Below, piece after piece: positions 58,885 through 64,000 of a DNA stretch of 64,000 nt; position 1 is the stretch's first letter; the number at the start of each line of letters is the position of its first letter. A program made the translations under genes and the position numbers. The stretch covers positions 1 to 64,000 of the forward strand of contig NZ_VFTC01000028.1 in the NCBI RefSeq assembly GCF_007003975.1. Direction: 5' to 3'. The notes under the pieces were generated by a model. That model made no database searches and had not been told where the DNA came from. It worked only from the letters and a program-made list of their open reading frames with translations. This DNA comes from Mesorhizobium sp. WSM4306 (GTDB lineage: Bacteria > Pseudomonadota > Alphaproteobacteria > Rhizobiales > Rhizobiaceae).

Positions 58885-60531
58885 ATGCAAGTCGCCGTCT
58901 TCATCCTCACCGTGCTCGTTTTCGTTGCCCTTTCCGGCGCGCTGGTGCGGCTGGTGCGAGTGCCACTGCCGGTGTTGCAGATTGCCATCGGGGCTGCGCT
59001 CGCCTGGCCGGTGAAAGGCATCCATGTCGAGATCGACCCCGAACTGTTCCTGCTGGTGTTCATCCCGCCGCTGCTGTTCGGCGATGCCTACGGCGCGCCC
59101 AAGCGTGAGTTGATTGCCCTGCGCGGGCCGATCCTCGACCTGGCTATCGGGTTGGTCTTCTTCACCATTGTCGGCTTCGGCTATGCCTTGCACTGGATGG
59201 TGCCGAGCATCCCGCTGGTCGTCGCTTTCGCGCTCGCCGCCGTGTTGTCGCCAACCGATGCGGTGGCCGTGTCCTCGATCGTCGACAGGAGCCTGGTGCC
59301 GTCGCGGCTGATGCATATCCTGGAGGGCGAGGCGCTGCTCAACGACGCATCGGGCCTAGTCATGTTCCGCTTCGCCGTCGCGGCCGCACTGACCGGCAGC
59401 TTTTCTTTCGCCGATGCATCGCTGTCTTTCGTCTACGCCGTTGCCATCGGCATCGTGGCCGGCATAGCGGCGCTGTTCATCGCCGCCCGGCTGCTGCAGT
59501 TGTTGAACCGCATCGGCGGCGTACCGGCCGAGGTGCAGGTTCTGGTCATGGTGCTGCTGCCGTTCATTGCCTATCTCATCGCCGAGCATCTACATGCTTC
59601 GGGCATTTTGGCGGCGGTCACGGCTGGCCTGTTGACCGGCGGCTCCGGCGTGTTTCGCTTCCTTGGCGTCTCGGCCCGCATCCAGACCATGTCGCTGTGG
59701 ACGACTTTGTCGTTCGTCTACAATGGCGCGCTGTTCATCGTGCTCGGGCTGCAGCTTCCGGACATCATCCGCAACGTGCCGCCTGAACTCAGCAGCCGCT
59801 ACCCCATCCTCCAGCCGATCGCGACGGTGCTTGCGCTGACGCTGTGCCTGATTGCGCTGCGCTTCCTCTGGATATGGGTCGGCGACATTGCGGCCGGCCT
59901 CAAGGCGCGCCTGCGCAAGCGCAAGGCCGAGCCGTTCGGCATGCGCGTGCGGCTTGCCGGCTCGGTGGCCGGTGTGCGCGGCGCGATCACGCTGGCCGGC
60001 ATCCTGTCGCTGCCGCTTGCCATGCCGGACGGCTCGCCCTTTCCGGCGCGCGACCTGGTGATCTTCCTCGCCGCCGGCGTCATTATCTGCTCGTTGGCCC
60101 TGGCCAGCGTGGCGTTGCCCAAAATAGCGAAGGGGCTGGTCGAACCCGGCGAGGATGGCGGCGCCATCGAGGAACGCTCGGCGCGTGTGGGCGCCGCCAA
60201 GGCGGCCATCGCCCGCATTGAGAGCATGGCGGGCGCCAGCGACGACGACCAGGGCGAGGTGCCCGGTATCAGGCTAGCCGCTGCCGAAAACATCGTCGCC
60301 GGCTACCGGCGCCGCATCGCCACCTCCGATGAGGCTGATGAGGCCCGTACCCAGGCCCGTGAGGCCGGGCGGCTTGAACTCGAAATGCGGCTTGCCGGCA
60401 TCGAGGCCGAGCGCACCGCGGTGCGCGACATGTTCCGCAGTGGGGCGATCAACGACCATACGGCACGCGCCCTGTTTACCGAGATCACGCTCACCGAGGC
60501 CTTACTGCGAGGCCGGCAGGAGCGGAAATAG
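58885..60531 (+). CDS. Na+/H+ antiporter (CPA1 family)
   Basis: A 548-residue protein with about 12 membrane helices. ATG 58885 is preferred over a GTG/ATG at 58855. Signatures are FALAAVLSPTDAVAVSSIVD (the ion-binding Asp-Thr-Asp), GEALLNDASGLVMFRFAVAA and SVAGVRGAITLAGILSLPLA. The C-terminal 120 residues form a soluble helical tail (ARIESMAGASDDDQGEVPGI, then a charged helix). It maintains pH and Na+ balance. Confidence 0.92.
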   Translation: MQVAVFILTVLVFVALSGALVRLVRVPLPVLQIAIGAALAWPVKGIHVEIDPELFLLVFIPPLLFGDAYGAPKRELIALRGPILDLAIGLVFFTIVGFGYALHWMVPSIPLVVAFALAAVLSPTDAVAVSSIVDRSLVPSRLMHILEGEALLNDASGLVMFRFAVAAALTGSFSFADASLSFVYAVAIGIVAGIAALFIAARLLQLLNRIGGVPAEVQVLVMVLLPFIAYLIAEHLHASGILAAVTAGLLTGGSGVFRFLGVSARIQTMSLWTTLSFVYNGALFIVLGLQLPDIIRNVPPELSSRYPILQPIATVLALTLCLIALRFLWIWVGDIAAGLKARLRKRKAEPFGMRVRLAGSVAGVRGAITLAGILSLPLAMPDGSPFPARDLVIFLAAGVIICSLALASVALPKIAKGLVEPGEDGGAIEERSARVGAAKAAIARIESMAGASDDDQGEVPGIRLAAAENIVAGYRRRIATSDEADEARTQAREAGRLELEMRLAGIEAERTAVRDMFRSGAINDHTARALFTEITLTEALLRGRQERK

Positions 60532-60705
60532 CGGCCTGCGGGTCCGCTCTGCCGCAAACCGGCCAGCAAATTTCGCGCCGCAAACGTGGCGAGGCCAAAA
60601 CAACTGTGTTAATGGCGCGGCAATGCATGTCGTCTGGGGCTGCGCAGCGGTTTCGGGTGAAAGATATGCATAGATAAATTGCCCCGAACCGGAGGATTTC
60701 AGGCC

Positions 60706-62019
<1,314 letters not shown>

Positions 62020-62054
62020 CCGCGCGCCGCGCGTCGTCTTTTATCCTGCGCTCT

Positions 62055-62078
62055 GCGCCGCCCCCGTTCGGGCGGCGC
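62055..62078 (+). terminator. Hairpin after glyA
   Basis: GCGCCGCCC and GGGCGGCGC form a perfect 9-bp stem with a six-base loop. Only a poor T-run follows, so it may be a weak terminator or a processing hairpin. Confidence 0.4.
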
Positions 62079-62095
62079 GGTCTACTGGAGATTTG

Positions 62096-62686
62096 ATGAT
62101 GCGCACGTTCCGTCTTGCCACTCTGGCCTTCTTTGGCTCGCTTGCCGCCTTCACCGTGTCAGGCGCGATTGGCGAGGAGCAGACGCAGCCAAGCACGGAT
62201 ATGCCGGCCACCAGCACCTTTGGCAGGTGGACCACCATCATTGACGCGCTCGACACCGGTCAGGATTCGCACAAGACCTGTGCGGCCTCGACGGCTTTTG
62301 TCGATGGCAACGGCAATGCCGGCACGCTGACGCTTTCGATCTCGACCGGCGACGCGCTGCCGCCCGACGCCTATCCGGCCATCATGATCACGGTCGCCAA
62401 CAAGGACCTGCCGATCGGCAAGAAGATCGCGGCGACCTTCGGTGATCCCGGCGTCAAGGTTTCCGCTACTGTCTATTCCAACGATGCCGCCGGCCGCCCG
62501 AGCTGGGCGGTCGACAACCAGGCCAAGACCAGCCTCGCGCTGCTGCGTGCCATGCGTCAGGTCATCTCGCTCGATGTGACGTTCGGCAAGCAAACTGTCG
62601 CCAGCATTCCGATGGATGGCTTCACCAAGGCTTACCGCAACCTCGGAACGTCCTGCGGCTTCCCGACCAAGGACGTCGCGCCCTGA
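62096..62686 (+). CDS. Secreted invasion-associated-locus-B-like protein
   Basis: A 196-residue protein from ATG 62096, five bases after GGAG. The N-terminus (RLATLAFFGSLAAFTVSGAI) is a signal peptide. The mature part has FGRWTTIIDALDTGQDSHKT-C, VANKDLPIGKKIAATF, and FTKAYRNLGTSCGFP, with a cysteine pair. The layout resembles the IalB (invasion-associated locus B) family common in Rhizobiales; confidence in the name is moderate. Location is periplasm. Confidence 0.65.
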   Translation: MMRTFRLATLAFFGSLAAFTVSGAIGEEQTQPSTDMPATSTFGRWTTIIDALDTGQDSHKTCAASTAFVDGNGNAGTLTLSISTGDALPPDAYPAIMITVANKDLPIGKKIAATFGDPGVKVSATVYSNDAAGRPSWAVDNQAKTSLALLRAMRQVISLDVTFGKQTVASIPMDGFTKAYRNLGTSCGFPTKDVAP

Positions 62687-62796
62687 CCTATCTGGCGCCG
62701 CTGGTAATTTTCCTCGCGCCTCGCTATCTCTGAGGACGCGAGCGGGCGTTGCCGAACCTTTGCCCGTCCCGGCAAAAACCTCTAAGCCTCTCGTCT

Positions 62797-62910
62797 AAAG
62801 CATGATCCGGAAAAGTGGGAACCGGTTTTCGGAAAAGATCATGCTCAACAAAGAGATAGATCAGGATACCGATTCGGTCATGCAACCAAACGCTATCCTG
62901 ATCTAGCCAG
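62797..62910. repeat. Composite rhizobial palindromic repeat
   Basis: Two inverted repeats sit side by side: GCATGATC (62800-62807) with GATCATGC (62837-62844), and AGATCAGGATA (62858-62868) with TATCCTGATCT (62894-62904). The first, with its CCGGAAAAGTGGGAACCGG core, is a motif I recall as very abundant in Mesorhizobium intergenic regions. Confidence 0.75.
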
Positions 62911-62933
62911 AATCGCTAACCCGAAGGCTCTCC

Positions 62934-63428
62934 ATGCGCTGTCCCTATTGCCAGTCCGAAGATACGCAGGTGAAGGATTCTCGCCCCGCCGAGGATGGCG
63001 CCGCGATCCGCCGGCGGCGCGTCTGCCCCGATTGCGGTGGCCGTTTCACCACTTTCGAGCGCGTCCAGCTGCGCGACCTCGTGGTGGTCAAGAAGTCCGG
63101 CCGCAAAGTGCCGTTCGACCGCGACAAGCTGCTGCGTTCGGTCGAGATCGCGGTGCGCAAGCGCAATGTCGATCCCGAGCGCATCGACCGCGCGGTGACC
63201 GGCATCGTGCGCCAGCTCGAAAGCTCCGGCGAGACGGAAATCGCCTCGGGCGAAGTCGGCCGCCTCGTCATGGAGGCGCTGAAGTCGCTCGACGACGTCG
63301 CCTATGTCCGCTTCGCCTCGGTCTATCGCAACTTCCGCGAGGCCAAGGATTTCCATGACGTGCTGGGGGAACTCAAAGGTGACGAGCTCAAGGGCGACGA
63401 GCTGAAGAGCGAAGAGGACGCCGGCTGA
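62934..63428 (+). CDS. nrdR: Transcriptional repressor NrdR
   Basis: A 164-residue protein. The zinc ribbon has Cys3, Cys6, Cys31 and Cys34 (MRCPYCQSED, RRRVCPDCGGRF). An ATP-cone domain follows (about 48-138: VVVKKSGRKVPFDRDKLLRS). It represses ribonucleotide reductase genes when dATP is high. The C-terminus carries a duplicated five-residue unit (ELKGDELKGDELK) that lies beyond the conserved family end. It is followed two bases later by ribD. Confidence 0.96.
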   Translation: MRCPYCQSEDTQVKDSRPAEDGAAIRRRRVCPDCGGRFTTFERVQLRDLVVVKKSGRKVPFDRDKLLRSVEIAVRKRNVDPERIDRAVTGIVRQLESSGETEIASGEVGRLVMEALKSLDDVAYVRFASVYRNFREAKDFHDVLGELKGDELKGDELKSEEDAG

Positions 63429-63430
63429 GC

Positions 63431-64000
63431 ATGGCAAGCCAAACGTCAGGGAAGGCCGATCAGCAGGCCCTCGACCGCCGTTTCATGGCGGCGGCGCTGC
63501 GGCTGTCGCGCAGAAATGCTGGCCGCACCTCGACCAACCCTTCGGTCGGCACAATCCTCGTTCGCGATGACGGCGCCGGGCCGATGATCGTCGGCACCGG
63601 CGTCACCGCCGTCGGCGGCCGGCCGCATGCCGAGACCGAGGCGCTGGCTGAGGCGGGCGAGCTCGCGCGTGGCGCCACGGCTTACGTCACTCTCGAGCCC
63701 TGTGCCCATCATGGCCGCACCCCGCCTTGCGCCAATGCGCTGGTCAATGCCGGCGTGGCGCGGGTGGTGGGCGCTGCCAGCGACCCCGATCCGCGCGTGT
63801 CCGGCAAGGGCTACGCCATCCTGCGCGCCGCCGGTATCGAGGTGGTCGAAAAGGTGCTGGCCGCGGAAGCCGCCGAGCAGATGGCCGGCTATCTCACTCG
63901 ATCGCTGAAAAAGCGCCCCGAAGTGATTCTGAAGCTTGCGCTTTCCAGCGACGGCAAGATCGGTATGGAAGGCTCTGGCCAGGTCGCGATCACCGGCGAG
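63431..64000 (+). CDS. ribD: Riboflavin biosynthesis protein RibD, N-terminal part
   Basis: The first 190 residues are present and the gene runs off the right edge. The deaminase zinc site is visible in GGRPHAETEALAEAG and LEPCAHHGRTPPCANAL. The reductase domain begins about residue 166 (EVILKLALSSDGKIG). It performs the second and third steps of riboflavin synthesis. It starts two bases after the nrdR stop; nrdR-ribD is a common alphaproteobacterial arrangement. Confidence 0.96.
   Translation, partial: MASQTSGKADQQALDRRFMAAALRLSRRNAGRTSTNPSVGTILVRDDGAGPMIVGTGVTAVGGRPHAETEALAEAGELARGATAYVTLEPCAHHGRTPPCANALVNAGVARVVGAASDPDPRVSGKGYAILRAAGIEVVEKVLAAEAAEQMAGYLTRSLKKRPEVILKLALSSDGKIGMEGSGQVAITGE

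Noticed and set aside
60532..60705. Possible riboswitch upstream of glyA
   Set aside because: I could not find a conserved riboswitch core or convincing pairing; only a normal ribosome site is clear.

Overview
The window looks like a chromosomal segment of a rhizobial alphaproteobacterium, most likely Mesorhizobium or a close relative in the Phyllobacteriaceae. The reasons are the high G+C coding bias, the gene content (LdtR-type MarR regulator with an L,D-transpeptidase, Bpt-type N-end-rule transferase, Pit transporter with a DUF47 partner, DUF982 and DUF423 proteins, RlmE downstream of Ppx/GppA) and rhizobial-type intergenic palindromic repeats. The genus is inferred from recall of protein families; no database was searched.

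Layout. (1) 1-1744: the N-terminal part of a large RTX/Ig-like repeat protein on the minus strand, preceded by an orphan gene. (2) 1745-12361: a 10.6-kb integrated element bounded by a perfect 48-bp direct repeat equal to the 3' part of tRNA-Gln(CUG). The intact tRNA is regenerated at 12314-12387. The element carries a tyrosine integrase, a divergent AlpA/excisionase-like gene, a chain of stop-start overlapping small genes, an HK97-type capsid gene, a prohead protease fused to a binding-type domain, a tail-fibre-like protein, and an accessory end with a HEPN-like gene overlapping an unknown partner. No terminase, portal or tail-assembly gene is visible, so it resembles a minimal capsid-encoding phage satellite or a decayed prophage. 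(3) 12388-31680: housekeeping and transport genes (flippase-like LPG-synthase family protein, ppx, rlmE, MFS transporters, VapBC-type toxin-antitoxin, guaB, rnd, a DeoR regulator, aspS, parC). (4) 31681-43380: transport and envelope genes (AI-2E family, EamA, bpt, RDD, ICMT-like, sthA, DUF47-pit, an esterase, an OpgC-like acyltransferase). (5) 42274-43851: a LacI-type regulator next to two tandem paralogous 47-residue microprotein genes, with four copies of one 14-bp palindromic operator. (6) 43894-64000: MFS/GntR pair, DUF982, GT90-like protein, aldo/keto reductase, ppk2, HxlR/DUF1330 pair, hemB, a 3-hydroxyisobutyryl-CoA hydrolase-like gene, ldtR and ldtP, a Na+/H+ antiporter, glyA, nrdR and the start of ribD.

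Working together: ppx and ppk2 both act on polyphosphate; glyA, nrdR and ribD serve one-carbon, deoxynucleotide and flavin metabolism; ldtR and ldtP form a probable cell-wall remodelling unit. Several regulator genes (DeoR, GntR, HxlR, LacI, LdtR) have clear inverted repeats in the adjacent intergenic region, consistent with local control of a neighbour. The two stretches most likely to hold undescribed biology are the satellite-like element with its HEPN-like cassette and the LacI-microprotein locus.
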